From the NCBI GenBank assembly GCA_002698965.1, contig PAAT01000012.1:1-43410 (forward strand): a stretch of DNA of 43,410 bases. Direction: 5' to 3'. Below, one piece after another: positions 10,011 through 19,660 of this stretch (its first letter is position 1; each line of letters begins with the position of its first letter). Position numbers and translations under genes: made by a program. Below the pieces are notes generated by a model. It was not told the DNA's origin, searched no databases, and saw only the letters and a program-made list of their open reading frames with translations. This DNA comes from Rhodopirellula sp. (GTDB taxonomy: Bacteria; Planctomycetota; Planctomycetia; Pirellulales; Pirellulaceae).

Positions 10011-11423
10011 TTAAGCTACAGGAGCTAATTCATCAATCGAATCACCGAATGGGAGGATCGGCATTGGACGTCCTCCAAAGTCCGGGAATGAGTCTTCCCA
10101 GTTAATGCCAAGGTGCTTATACACACTCGCCCAGAGATCATTAGGAGTCAGTGGCCGGGCGACAGGTTCTTCACCACGGGAGTTCGTTGCACCAATCACC
10201 TGTCCGGTTCGCATCCCACCACCAGATACAATGAAGCTCATCGAATTAGGCCAGTGGTCACGACCAGGTTGCATAACTTTAGATTTTGTGCCTGGCCGCT
10301 CGGTGATCCGAGGCGTTCGTCCAAATTCACCTGTCACAACCAACATAACTCGTTTGTCGAGTCCACGTTCATAGAGATCTTCGATCATGGCTGAAACAAC
10401 CTGATCATAAATGGGAAATCGCACTTCCGAATCACGGAACAGATGGCAATTCACTGCATGGCTATCCCAGTTATATACACCCCAATCCGGCATCGTGATT
10501 CCGGAAACGTAGGGGTTTTCCATAACGATCGACACCCATGGCACTCCGGCTTCGACCAGCCGCCGAGCAAGAATCGCTCGCTGTCCCCATTCATGCCGAC
10601 CAAATCGGTCACGCAGAGCATCGGATTCCTGTGACAGATCAAATGCTTTATGAGCTTCAGGCGATGTAATCATGGAAATGGCCCGTTGATTGAACGTATC
10701 CATTGAGTCCATCACTCCACTGGTTTCCACATCTTTGCGGAGTGTATCTAAGTCGCCTAAAAGTGAGACTCGATTATTTAATCGCTCTTCAAACAATCCG
10801 GCATTCAAAGACAAATTTTGAACTTTGAAGTTTTCTGCGTTGGGATCGCCCGAAACGTTGAAAGGATGGGTTTCCTTTCCAAGATATGCTGAACCAAAGG
10901 CAAAGGTGTCTACCGAATTTACCCGGCTGTTGCCAAGAACAATGTAATTACAAAGTCCTTTTGAATTTTGATAATTTTCAAGTTTCTTCGTCGCAATGGA
11001 TCCCACACAGGGAGCATCATTTACTGTCCCCGTGGGAGTCGCTGGAATTCGACCTGTTAAGAATCGTTTGTGACCACCGCCATGATCGGCAAAGTTATGG
11101 TGGACAGAGCGAATAATATTGAACTTGTCGGCGATCTTTGCCTGAAGCGGGAACAGTTCGCAAATTTCCATGCCCGGAACCTTCGTTCCAATGGGCTTGT
11201 AAATTCCACGGTAGTCTTCAGGTGCATCAGGTTTCAGGTCGTACATCTCCATATGTGGAGGTCCGCCTGGAAGCCAAACAAAGATAACCGCAGGACTATC
11301 TACACTAGCGTTTGAAGTGGAGTTCTCCTGGGCTTCGAGTAACTGAGATAACCCCAGCCCACCAAGAACACCACCGCCGGCTTGCAAAACACTTCGACGC
11401 CTAATTTTCTTATTCTTTCTCAT
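10011..11423 (-). CDS. DUF1501 protein with Tat leader
   Basis: A 470-residue member of DUF1501, a sulfatase/alkaline-phosphatase-fold family of unknown activity that is greatly expanded in Planctomycetes. The leader has RRRSVLQAGGG (residues 8-18), typical of Tat export. Family hallmarks are VWLPGGPPHMEMYDLKP, the HHNFADHGGGHKRFLTGR region, and TGEFGRTPRI followed by GRDHWPNSMSF near the C-terminus. DUF1501 genes usually sit beside DUF1549/DUF1553 or cytochrome genes. Here it converges with two propeller-cytochrome genes, so it is not in their operon but may work with them. The ATG at 11423 directly precedes the RRR leader. Confidence 0.88.
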   Translation of the reverse strand: MRKNKKIRRRSVLQAGGGVLGGLGLSQLLEAQENSTSNASVDSPAVIFVWLPGGPPHMEMYDLKPDAPEDYRGIYKPIGTKVPGMEICELFPLQAKIADKFNIIRSVHHNFADHGGGHKRFLTGRIPATPTGTVNDAPCVGSIATKKLENYQNSKGLCNYIVLGNSRVNSVDTFAFGSAYLGKETHPFNVSGDPNAENFKVQNLSLNAGLFEERLNNRVSLLGDLDTLRKDVETSGVMDSMDTFNQRAISMITSPEAHKAFDLSQESDALRDRFGRHEWGQRAILARRLVEAGVPWVSIVMENPYVSGITMPDWGVYNWDSHAVNCHLFRDSEVRFPIYDQVVSAMIEDLYERGLDKRVMLVVTGEFGRTPRITERPGTKSKVMQPGRDHWPNSMSFIVSGGGMRTGQVIGATNSRGEEPVARPLTPNDLWASVYKHLGINWEDSFPDFGGRPMPILPFGDSIDELAPVA

Positions 11424-11717
11424 GCTTTCATTTTACCACGCGCAAGAAACGGCAACTATACAAATCTAATATCGACCATTACTAAGCCCCAACTTTGCTC
11501 TGGTTCACCCCTCAAATGGGTTGTTATTTAAGGTGAGCGATAACGATTTCTCGTGTAATAGCTTCCTTTGGCTTCAACGTTTCATTAACAGCGGATTGAA
11601 GACAGGCTGTGCAACTGAGTTCTGTGTGCAGTAAAATTCCACGCTGCCCGGAGAACTAGCGTTGGAAACAATTTAATCCACCGTGAAACAAAAAAAGACT
11701 ATTTGCTTTTCGAAAGT
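11424..11717. other. Intergenic region with probable terminator and promoter
   Basis: 294 bp between two minus-strand genes. The right end holds a possible terminator of the GH105-like gene. The left end must hold the promoter of the DUF1501 gene. No small gene with a convincing start or composition was found. Confidence 0.5.
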
Positions 11718-11719
11718 CT
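11690..11719 (-). terminator. Weak intrinsic terminator of the GH105-like gene
   Basis: Read on the minus strand, AGACT (11719-11715) and AGTCT (11700-11696) can pair, and seven T follow (11696-11690). The 5-bp stem with a long loop is weak, but its position overlapping the stop codon and the U-tract fit a terminator. Confidence 0.4.
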
Positions 11720-13397
11720 ACTGTTCATTTTTTTGAAGCCGTTGGTCCTGATACTGAAGCGTAAGAAAGAGCAGAGCCATTGCACCGGCACGGTCATTCC
11801 GAGACTGTAAAGCTTCACGATCATAATAAGCCCGCAAGTCGATTTGTTTACCGGTTCCGGTACAGACGTTGTTAATTGCTCCATCTGATGCAATACGTCG
11901 TAACGTAGCAAGTTCTGCCTTTCGCAGAATTTGGTGATAGTCTTCCGCTTTCAGAATTCCGCCATTGACTGCCATTTTAATGGCTGCGGCAATCATACAG
12001 GTCGAGGTGAACTCCGGATAGCTCTCGGGGCGATCAATCACCTGGTGCCAACTACCTGTTGGCCCCTGATATGGGACCAGAGCTTCAATGTGTTTTACAA
12101 ACCGCTGCTTACAGTCCGCCCAGCCTCTTGTATTTTGAGGTACCTGCACAAGACTCATCGCTGTACCTAATGCAGCAAACCCGTTACCACGCCCCCAGGC
12201 AGCTTTATTGAGCGGAGAATGCTGATATAAGCCGTTTTCCAGTTGGTTCATTTCAGAACATGCCTGAAGATGTGAAATACAGGCATTGAAATATTGAGAC
12301 TTCCCCAGACTACCGGCAAGCGAAAGAATCGGCCCCCCCATAAAAACGGCGTCGCTCATCTGGGAATGAAAAGGCATCATACGATGACCAGCAAACTCTG
12401 TCTTATTAGCATCATACAATCCAGCGACTTGCCAAACGCGTTCCCGGCAATTCTGCTGATACTCCACCGGATAGAGGGGGTGCATAAGATGCGTTACAAA
12501 AACGAGATTACCAGCAATTCCAGAACCGCTCTTCGGAAGATCTTTTTTTAATAGGGACTCAACGACTTTGCGTGTCTCATCTCCATTTAACGCATTCTCA
12601 AAACCTAAGTGGTGACACGTAATTTGCGACATGACGGCCAGTGCCGGAATGTAGGATATGCTTTCCATTTTGCGACCATAAACATTCAGCAATTGCTTGA
12701 TCGCCAATTCCGAATCCATCGCACGAGTTTCAAAGTTTTGACGCGTGGCACTCTTCCCTTGGGTATGAGCTATCTGAGTAATCAATTGAGCAGCACGATC
12801 AATGTTGTCTTCGTAACGCAACACTAGAGCTTCCAGAGGAACACCGACATGTTCAGTGGCTGCTGAAATAGCATCTAGCAAGGATTGTTGATCTGAGTTG
12901 TCATCACTCGCATGAGCGAGCAGGTATTTGCGTGAGGCCGCCTCTTTATTGAACAACGCTTCGTTAGATGGTGATTGATCTAAGAAGACAATCGTATCTA
13001 TCAGGTGATAGGCCGCCCAACCAACCAAATATTGGAATTCCGGGTTAGCCTTAGAACGATAAAACGTTTTAAGTTCGGCGTTTGTGGTCGCCTTCCCTTC
13101 GGAGTGGTCTGGATAGAGATCTGGGCAAAAGGCAAAAAGACTCTCTTTTTTTGTTTCTAGCTTTCGCGTTAAGCGACTCACATGATCGCTCGTTTCATCC
13201 CCAAACGCCCCACCAACCACCAATACTCGGGGGACACGATTACCGACATCAAAAAATGCCGCCGAGGCTGTCAAGGGAATGCCATTTCCCTCACGAGTGA
13301 CACCCAGAAAGTAGTCGTCTCCTGCATTGGTTTTAAGCGTGGGTAATACGCCATTTATCAGACTGAACAGAAAAATTATTAAATTTGGAGGCTTCAC
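11718..13397 (-). CDS. GH105/GH88-like unsaturated glycuronyl hydrolase with extra N-terminal domain
   Basis: About 559 residues from a GTG at 13397. This start gives a signal-peptide-like MKPPNLIIFLFSLINGVLP; a TTG at 13457 would add 20 residues. The C-terminal half (about residues 215-550) looks like the alpha/alpha-barrel of GH105/GH88 hydrolases: a FHSQMSDAVFMGGP segment and the WGRGNGF motif near 399-405. Such enzymes remove unsaturated uronic acid from oligosaccharides made by polysaccharide lyases. The first ~140 mature residues form an alpha/beta segment (RVLVVGGAFGD) recalling a remnant of a carboxypeptidase/deacylase-like domain, without an obvious zinc triad; I cannot assign it. 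Substrate is probably a pectin- or ulvan-type glycan (inference). Confidence 0.7.
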   Translation of the reverse strand: MKPPNLIIFLFSLINGVLPTLKTNAGDDYFLGVTREGNGIPLTASAAFFDVGNRVPRVLVVGGAFGDETSDHVSRLTRKLETKKESLFAFCPDLYPDHSEGKATTNAELKTFYRSKANPEFQYLVGWAAYHLIDTIVFLDQSPSNEALFNKEAASRKYLLAHASDDNSDQQSLLDAISAATEHVGVPLEALVLRYEDNIDRAAQLITQIAHTQGKSATRQNFETRAMDSELAIKQLLNVYGRKMESISYIPALAVMSQITCHHLGFENALNGDETRKVVESLLKKDLPKSGSGIAGNLVFVTHLMHPLYPVEYQQNCRERVWQVAGLYDANKTEFAGHRMMPFHSQMSDAVFMGGPILSLAGSLGKSQYFNACISHLQACSEMNQLENGLYQHSPLNKAAWGRGNGFAALGTAMSLVQVPQNTRGWADCKQRFVKHIEALVPYQGPTGSWHQVIDRPESYPEFTSTCMIAAAIKMAVNGGILKAEDYHQILRKAELATLRRIASDGAINNVCTGTGKQIDLRAYYDREALQSRNDRAGAMALLFLTLQYQDQRLQKNEQ

Positions 13398-13568
13398 GGT
13401 ATCACAGCGTCCCAGAGTCTTGGAAATGATCGTGCTCAACCGAAGTTCGGACGGCAATTCGAACTCTCTGATTGTATCATTGTTGAGTTCAGTAGATGGA
13501 GACCCAAGAAACTTAGGCTCAAAGCGTGCGGTATTCCTACGCTACAAAGGACAGTTCAGAAACGCCCG

Positions 13569-15767
13569 TTAATCGTCCGTATAGATGCGAGTGCTTTCCT
13601 CTTTAGTAACAGGAATATTCACATCATCGGAGATCATCTGTACTTTGATGATATGGTCGCCGGCCCCCAAGGCCTTAGCTTTCACCCGGAAAACAGCCTC
13701 CTGATTCGGTGGCAGACGATCCAGAGGCGCAAATAATGCATTCTGTCCTTCAATGCGAAGATCACTTGGACCGCCGCCCTGAACCGCTCGTAAGCTTTCG
13801 GGAAATGCCGTGAAAATCTGAACTCCGGTTGCCGTACGGGTGCCACGATTCACCACTTTAATCTCATAAGTAGTATCCGTTCCCACTTCAATTGGATCGG
13901 CCGTATCTCTTACGCTGAATTCCAACTCTGGCACAGATTCAACACGGACAATATGGTTAAAACTGTCCTTCAATCCTAAATCAGCAGTACCTTCAAGTAC
14001 GATCTTCTGTTCACCGGGCTCGACAGCCACTGCAGTCAGTTTGACTGAATCACGAACATTCGGGGGCAACTCTTCCAACTTCCAAAAGACAGCATGCTCT
14101 CTCGTATCATACTCGCCAAAGTGATCAGTCGAGACAAATTTCAAACCCTTTGATAGGAACGCGACGAGATTCACATTTTTAGCCGAGGCCGTTCCCGGAT
14201 TCGCTACGTCAACAGCATAGGTTGCTTCACGATCCAGATACCGTATCTTGGGACCTCGCAGTCCAACCTGCACGTCAGGAGCTACGACTTCAATTTGCTG
14301 TAAACTACGATCCTGCATCTGACCATTACCTCGAACGGTCAATGTGTTAAATACCACGCCGGCAATCTTGGCTGTCAGTCTCAATGCAACTTGCTTTTGC
14401 TGGCCTGGTCGTAACGTACCAATGGGATATTCCAACTCATTACCAGCCACATGTGCCAATTCAGCAGGAATATCTGCCTCTAGCACCACCCCGGTTGCAT
14501 CTCCACTTCCAGGATTAGAAACTGTCACATTGACCAGGAAACTTTCACCAATCAAAACCTTCTCCGGTAGCGATTGAATGATATTCAATTGAGGTCGCGT
14601 GCTCACCGTTCGAACAGACACTAATGCTTCAAATGAGACACGGGCCACACTACCAATTTCACCTTCAGCAAGCGGCACTACCTTCATAGATACCGTGGCT
14701 TCGTCACCCGGTTCAAGAGTTCCCAAGGTCCACTGGATAGAGCCATCGGTTGCCTGCACGAATTCAGGATGAGCACTTTCAAGTCGGGCTCCCTTTGGAA
14801 CAAAGTCTGTCACTCTAATCCCATGAGCTGAAACACTACCTGTATTTTTAATCTTGGTTGTGAAGACAGCCGAGCGATTTACCTGGACTTCAGCCGGAGC
14901 GACTTTTTCCACTGTCAGTGTTGGAGTCTGCTGACCTTCCAACTGCAAACTCCCGGGTTTCTCCTCTTGGGGACTCTGGCTGATACCTGCCAAACCTTCC
15001 TGAGATAAGTTTGGGGAAGAATTATCTTCTGACGGGAATTCAGTGGCAGAATCTTCGAGTAACGAAAGTGGCGTTAGATTAGGTTCTTCCGTTAAGCTTA
15101 ATTGGGCAGGGGCCTCCAACTCCGCGGAGTTTGTAGTATTATCCGTCCCATCCACTGGTGCCGTTGGCAGCTCGGTAAAATCGGAGCTTAAATCGACTGG
15201 AGAGTCTGATATAGCTAGCTCGCCAGCCTCTTCAATCGGTGTTGCAAGGGTTGGGTCATCAGTCGTATCTGCAATTTCAAACTGAGTTGTTCCTTCACCA
15301 TCAAACGCGGGGACGACTGGTAAATCAGTCGTTAGCTCCGCAGTGTCTGAGATCGTGAACTCATCAGCATTCGCCGCTGGATCGTCAACGATAAAGGAGT
15401 CACCTGCGTCTTCCTGGACAGGCAGATCGGACACGGTAGCACCAAGAACGAATTCATCACCACTACTATTGTCACCTGAGCTTAAAGACGTGGCGTTAAA
15501 TTCCTGCTGTGAATCTCCAGAAACCGGAAACGCGTCCGTGGTCATCGAAAGACGATCGAAATCCTCGGCGTTAGGAGGAGGGATATCCTCCCCTTTCAAG
15601 ACAGCGTCCGGGTCTACCAATCCCACTATTTCGGAATCAGTGGCATTCACACCGACTGTAGAAGCACTACCTCCCAAAAACTTGGAATAGACAACCCATC
15701 CCGATCCTCCCAACATACTAACGGCCAAGAGACCCGTAAGTACGACGCGGCCAGCAGACGATTTCAT
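13569..15767 (-). CDS. DUF11-repeat envelope protein
   Basis: A 732-residue protein. It starts at the ATG on 15767, with a GGGGGAG ribosome-binding site at 15780-15774 upstream; an in-frame TTG at 15782 would destroy that arrangement. One hydrophobic segment near the N-terminus (about 8-28) acts as a signal-anchor. Residues 35-290 are acidic and low in complexity (Asp, Glu, Ser, Thr) with loosely repeated FxIxD-type blocks. About four DUF11/CARDB-like beta-sandwich repeats follow, each with a variant of the motif 'NxGxxxAxxV' (KNTGSVSAHGI, SNPGSGDATGV, ANPGTASAKNV, NRGTRTATGV). Such proteins are thought to be cell-surface scaffolds in Planctomycetes. A perfect hairpin (15876-15893) lies about 110 nt upstream at the end of the M50 gene. 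Confidence 0.82.
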   Translation of the reverse strand: MKSSAGRVVLTGLLAVSMLGGSGWVVYSKFLGGSASTVGVNATDSEIVGLVDPDAVLKGEDIPPPNAEDFDRLSMTTDAFPVSGDSQQEFNATSLSSGDNSSGDEFVLGATVSDLPVQEDAGDSFIVDDPAANADEFTISDTAELTTDLPVVPAFDGEGTTQFEIADTTDDPTLATPIEEAGELAISDSPVDLSSDFTELPTAPVDGTDNTTNSAELEAPAQLSLTEEPNLTPLSLLEDSATEFPSEDNSSPNLSQEGLAGISQSPQEEKPGSLQLEGQQTPTLTVEKVAPAEVQVNRSAVFTTKIKNTGSVSAHGIRVTDFVPKGARLESAHPEFVQATDGSIQWTLGTLEPGDEATVSMKVVPLAEGEIGSVARVSFEALVSVRTVSTRPQLNIIQSLPEKVLIGESFLVNVTVSNPGSGDATGVVLEADIPAELAHVAGNELEYPIGTLRPGQQKQVALRLTAKIAGVVFNTLTVRGNGQMQDRSLQQIEVVAPDVQVGLRGPKIRYLDREATYAVDVANPGTASAKNVNLVAFLSKGLKFVSTDHFGEYDTREHAVFWKLEELPPNVRDSVKLTAVAVEPGEQKIVLEGTADLGLKDSFNHIVRVESVPELEFSVRDTADPIEVGTDTTYEIKVVNRGTRTATGVQIFTAFPESLRAVQGGGPSDLRIEGQNALFAPLDRLPPNQEAVFRVKAKALGAGDHIIKVQMISDDVNIPVTKEESTRIYTDD

Positions 15768-15875
15768 TTTGCTCTCCCCCAAATCAGTTCGTTCATGGCA
15801 TATAAACGGAACAGTTTAACTTGGGATAGATAACAAAAATGGGCATCTAAGGAAATACCAATTGCTCACCATCAA

Positions 15876-15893
15876 GCTAACGTCAGCGTTAGC
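15876..15893. promoter_or_regulatory. Perfect 7-bp hairpin at the stop codon of the M50 gene
   Basis: GCTAACG (15876-15882) and CGTTAGC (15887-15893) pair perfectly around a 4-nt loop. The M50 stop codon (15891-15889, minus strand) is inside the stem. There is no U-tract on either side, so it is not a classical terminator; it may be a 3'-end stabilising hairpin or an operator for the DUF11 gene. Confidence 0.5.
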
Positions 15894-16932
15894 GAACATT
15901 AATAATAGTAGGCGCCAGGCAGAGGAATGGAATGATCAAAGAGACGATTCCTATCACCCAACGCATCGGGCCCAGTTTCACGGAATCATCTCGAGTTGGT
16001 GGATGCTCCAGTCCCATCGCCATGATCATGATGATCATCAAAATAAACATCATCGATTCCATATAAACCTGATAGGCAATGACCAGTACCATTAAGACCC
16101 GGGCAATCCAGTGAGCCGCTTTACCAAATAGACAATAGGTCACATGACCTCCGTCGAGTTGCCCCATAGGCGCCATATTCAGTCCAGTGACCACCAGTCC
16201 AAACCAGCCTGCAACAAATGTGGGTGTGAGTTGAGAAAAGACAACCATGTCAGGCGCCTCGACGCCTGGATGACTCCATTCAAACATCAGTTTCGCGAGA
16301 ACCGGCAATTCTATTTCAAACGGTCCGTAACCGGGTTCTGACAAATCAAGGGTACTCACACCATGCCACATAATGGGTATAGCCAATATCAATCCGGCAA
16401 TCGGGCCTGCCAAACCAACATCAAATATCTGCCGTCGGTCCGCTTGACGGCCATCCATCAGAATCACGGCTCCAAACGTACCTACCGGACTAATCGGACA
16501 GGGTATGCAGTAGGGTAACGTAGATGGGATACGGTAAATCCGAGTTGCAACGTAATGGCCAAACTCGTGCAGCAGCAAGATTCCCATTGAGCAGAGCATA
16601 TAAGTAATACCCTGATCCAAATTCTTTAAAATCGTCGCTCGCAACCCAATTGCATCAAACTGAGTTTCTCCGAACCCCGGAGGTAACCAGTAAAACAAAG
16701 GCATAAAGTTTAAGGCTGCTACAAAGAAAACACTCAGCAGCGTCAGTCCAAACCAAATCAACGGTTTTAATAGTTTGGGCTTACCTAAGGAAGCTTGGGG
16801 CGGGGAGGGCGACTCTACAGACCCTCGGTTTTGAGAGGTGTTTAACGTCTCCCTATCCGTCAATGGTGTTTGCACATTGTCCTCTGACAATTCAATGGCT
16901 AGTTGCGGTTCATCCGGATTGGGCAAGTCCAT
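15889..16932 (-). CDS. Site-2 protease family (M50) membrane metalloprotease
   Basis: A 347-residue polytopic membrane protein with about 55 soluble N-terminal residues. The zinc motif HEFGH is at 122-126 and the third ligand motif LDGGH at 259-263 (Asp260), so the active site is intact. Prolines and two cysteines in YCIPCPISPVGTFG follow the HExxH helix, and a short GRQADRRQIFDVGLAGP motif marks the family. M50 enzymes cut transmembrane segments, often of anti-sigma factors or signal peptides. It has no PDZ domain, unlike RseP. It starts 10 nt after the stop of the upstream DMT permease, so the two are co-transcribed; its target cannot be deduced. Confidence 0.88.
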   Translation of the reverse strand: MDLPNPDEPQLAIELSEDNVQTPLTDRETLNTSQNRGSVESPSPPQASLGKPKLLKPLIWFGLTLLSVFFVAALNFMPLFYWLPPGFGETQFDAIGLRATILKNLDQGITYMLCSMGILLLHEFGHYVATRIYRIPSTLPYCIPCPISPVGTFGAVILMDGRQADRRQIFDVGLAGPIAGLILAIPIMWHGVSTLDLSEPGYGPFEIELPVLAKLMFEWSHPGVEAPDMVVFSQLTPTFVAGWFGLVVTGLNMAPMGQLDGGHVTYCLFGKAAHWIARVLMVLVIAYQVYMESMMFILMIIMIMAMGLEHPPTRDDSVKLGPMRWVIGIVSLIIPFLCLAPTIINVR

Positions 16933-16942
16933 ACTTTAGATT

Positions 16943-17887
16943 CTAACCCCTAGATTCTGACTGGCGAACAGTCTTTCGTTCGTTAAGAAATCGAACAACA
17001 AGTCCGAATAAAATAAAAACGGCACCGACAACGGTACTTGCACTTGGACTCTCATAACTTGAAAGGTGTCCCCACGCTATATAAACCCATATGGGGACGA
17101 GGATAGGTTCTAAAATAACAATTCCAGTCGCTTCGTGCCCGGGAAGATGCTTTACACTCTTGGCAAATAGCCAATAAGGCAACCCCATCTGCAACATTCC
17201 AAATGCAACCAAAGCAATCCACTGAACCATTTCGGATGGGTATATACCAACATGCAGCACAAAGGGAAGAAAAACAACACACGTCATAACATGGTTGATT
17301 CCCACGATCCAGGCAGCTTCAAAATCGCGCATCCAACGAAGCGATAAAACGACCAATGCATAGGTAAAGCCAACAAGGATTTTGAGTGTCAGTCCCCAAA
17401 CCGTATCATTCTGAAATTGGGGAACCAGAATAACAAGGACTCCGATCATTTGAAAGAAAACCATCACCCAATCAGCCCAAGAGGTGTTCTCCTTTAAGAA
17501 CACCACCCCCAGCGTAATAATCCAAATGGGTGCGGTGTACTGCAGCCAGATGGCATTAGATGCCTCGTACCGTTCCATCACTGTCAGGTACGTATAATTC
17601 ATTGCCGCAAAAATCAGAGTCACGGGTATCAAACGCCAAGACCATTGAGGGCGACGCACCAGCGGTAGCAAGATAGCACAAGCAAACATGGCTCGCCAAA
17701 ACGCCAAAACGAAACCCGGCCAACCCTCAAACCAAGGCGCCTTGGCAAAGAACCCGTTTGTGCTCCACAAAACAGCGGCCAGAATAATCATCCACCGAGC
17801 CCGTAGCACATTGCCTCGAACATTCATACCGTCCGCAGATTCGGACGTATCATTTTGAATATTTTGAGGTTCGCTAGAGGATTGCAC
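16943..17887 (-). CDS. EamA/DMT superfamily permease
   Basis: A 314-residue protein with a cytoplasmic N-tail and about ten transmembrane segments in two EamA halves (ILAAVLWSTNGFFAK opens the first; ILVGFTYALVVLSLRW opens the second). Such permeases export or import small metabolites; the substrate is not predictable. I use the GTG at 17887, because AGGAAAG lies 6 nt before it; the first ATG would remove 20 residues of the tail. It is followed by the M50 gene after 10 nt and preceded by the oxidoreductase gene 88 nt upstream, all on the minus strand. Confidence 0.85.
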   Translation of the reverse strand: MQSSSEPQNIQNDTSESADGMNVRGNVLRARWMIILAAVLWSTNGFFAKAPWFEGWPGFVLAFWRAMFACAILLPLVRRPQWSWRLIPVTLIFAAMNYTYLTVMERYEASNAIWLQYTAPIWIITLGVVFLKENTSWADWVMVFFQMIGVLVILVPQFQNDTVWGLTLKILVGFTYALVVLSLRWMRDFEAAWIVGINHVMTCVVFLPFVLHVGIYPSEMVQWIALVAFGMLQMGLPYWLFAKSVKHLPGHEATGIVILEPILVPIWVYIAWGHLSSYESPSASTVVGAVFILFGLVVRFLNERKTVRQSESRG

Positions 17888-17975
17888 GTCTGGGCTTTCC
17901 TGTCTTAAGGCTCTGCTCCTTCATCCAGGCCTGTCCTGTCGGTGATGGAGAAAATGCCGGATGACTGTAACTCAC

Positions 17976-19601
17976 CTAATGATCTTTCAGAATGGCCGCC
18001 GCCGCATTACGTCCGCAAGTCCCCATAACGCCACCGCCTGGATGACTTGCTGCTCCGCACAAATACAGACCGACAAGTGGCGTTCGATGATCAGCCCAGC
18101 CGGTTACCGGCCGATTGAAGAACAACTGGTTCGGAGACATGGCACCCTGCATAATATTGCCTCCGGTTAGACCAAATTCCCGTTCTAAATCCAACGGGCT
18201 TAACACCTGACGATGCTCAATAGAGTCCGGAACATTTGGCGCATACCTTGCAAGCAGTTGGATACACCGATCAGCGAAATCTTCTTTAATGTCATCCCAA
18301 TGTTTTCCTTCCGACAATGCATACGGTGCAAACTGCACAAAGACATTCATCAGGTGCTTACCCTCCGGAACAATTGACGAATCCACACTGCTTGGAATGG
18401 TAATCTCCAGTACCGGCTCTGTGCTGGGCCAACCGGCCACAGCGTCAGCATATGCTCGTTCGATATATCCCATCGTTGGGCTGATGTGAATCGTTCCATG
18501 ATGGTGAGGACCAACGCCGTCAGACTTCCTACAGGTAAATTGCGGGATCTCACTTAACGCCAAATTGATTTTCATCGAAGCCGAGCTGTAATCAATACGA
18601 TTCACGGCTCGCATGAAAGTCTCCGGAAGATCTCCTGCTTTAACAAGACGATTGAACGTCAAATTAGCATCCACACTCGAGGCAACGATCGGTGCTTCGA
18701 TCAATCGACCATCTTCAAGCGTGACTCCCACGACAACTCCCTCTTCAACCAGAACGCGACGCACTTCCGATTCCCGATATATATCGACAGATAAACTCTG
18801 GCAGACCGAAGCCAGAGCATCCGAAAGCGTTCCCATACCTCCCTGCACATAACCCCAAACACCACGCTCACCACCAGCTTTGCCCATCACATGATGAAGC
18901 AGGACATACGCTGAGCCCGGGGACGACAGAGATTGGAAACTTCCTATGATCGCATCAGTCCCGAGAGTCGCACGCAATACTTCGCTCTCAAAACGATTTT
19001 CCAAAACGGGCCGGGCCGCCCCCATAAGAAGATCCATGGCGTCCGGTAAATCATCACCCAGTTCACTAAGTGCCTGATATAGTCCAAATAGTCGTGCGGA
19101 ATCCTTCACCTTCGCTGGCAAACTTCGACTACGCCAGCCTGCGGAAAGAGGCAGTGGATTGAAAGCAGGTTGCTGCATAAGAGGTTCGACCACCTGCGCA
19201 ATCCGCTCAAGCTGCTGGCAATAACGTGGATACTCTTCAGCATCAGCCTGACTAAACTGAGCAATCTCCTTTTGATTCGCTGGCATATCCGGTCCCAATG
19301 TCAGACTGCGACCATCTAACAACGGAGTAAATGACGACGGATTTCGACGAAGTATTTTCAGACCATTTTCCGCGAGCCGAAGATCAGCCATGATCTGGGT
19401 TTCCAGTAGACTCACGACATAAGCCGCTGTTGAAACTTTATAACCCGGCCATAATTCTTCGGTATTAGCACAGCCACCGAGTACATGTCGGCGTTCAAGT
19501 ACACAAACTTTCTTACCAGCACGAGCGAGATACGCTGCAGTGACCAGGCCGTTGTGTCCACCACCAATGATAATGGCGTCGTATCGATCAAAACCAGACA
19601 T
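17976..19601 (-). CDS. FAD-dependent oxidoreductase of the CrtI/PYROXD2 family
   Basis: A 541-residue flavoprotein. The dinucleotide-binding motif IIIGGGHNGLVTA is at 10-22, with the ribose-binding Glu at about 36 (VLERR). The C-terminal LYLCGAASHPGGGVMGTCGRN is the FAD-contacting motif shared by phytoene desaturases and PYROXD2-like proteins. No carotenoid genes lie nearby, so a PYROXD2-like role is more likely than a carotenoid step; the substrate is unknown. It follows the S1-domain gene by 59 nt. The gap between them holds a small hairpin, CAACC/GGTTG at 19636-19653. An AAGTGGTGA sequence occurs both at the S1 stop codon and just upstream of this start. Confidence 0.85.
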   Translation of the reverse strand: MSGFDRYDAIIIGGGHNGLVTAAYLARAGKKVCVLERRHVLGGCANTEELWPGYKVSTAAYVVSLLETQIMADLRLAENGLKILRRNPSSFTPLLDGRSLTLGPDMPANQKEIAQFSQADAEEYPRYCQQLERIAQVVEPLMQQPAFNPLPLSAGWRSRSLPAKVKDSARLFGLYQALSELGDDLPDAMDLLMGAARPVLENRFESEVLRATLGTDAIIGSFQSLSSPGSAYVLLHHVMGKAGGERGVWGYVQGGMGTLSDALASVCQSLSVDIYRESEVRRVLVEEGVVVGVTLEDGRLIEAPIVASSVDANLTFNRLVKAGDLPETFMRAVNRIDYSSASMKINLALSEIPQFTCRKSDGVGPHHHGTIHISPTMGYIERAYADAVAGWPSTEPVLEITIPSSVDSSIVPEGKHLMNVFVQFAPYALSEGKHWDDIKEDFADRCIQLLARYAPNVPDSIEHRQVLSPLDLEREFGLTGGNIMQGAMSPNQLFFNRPVTGWADHRTPLVGLYLCGAASHPGGGVMGTCGRNAAAAILKDH

Positions 19602-19660
19602 TTACATTCACCACTTAATGAGACAAATCCGTACACAACCCGGTATTAGGTTGGCACAAA

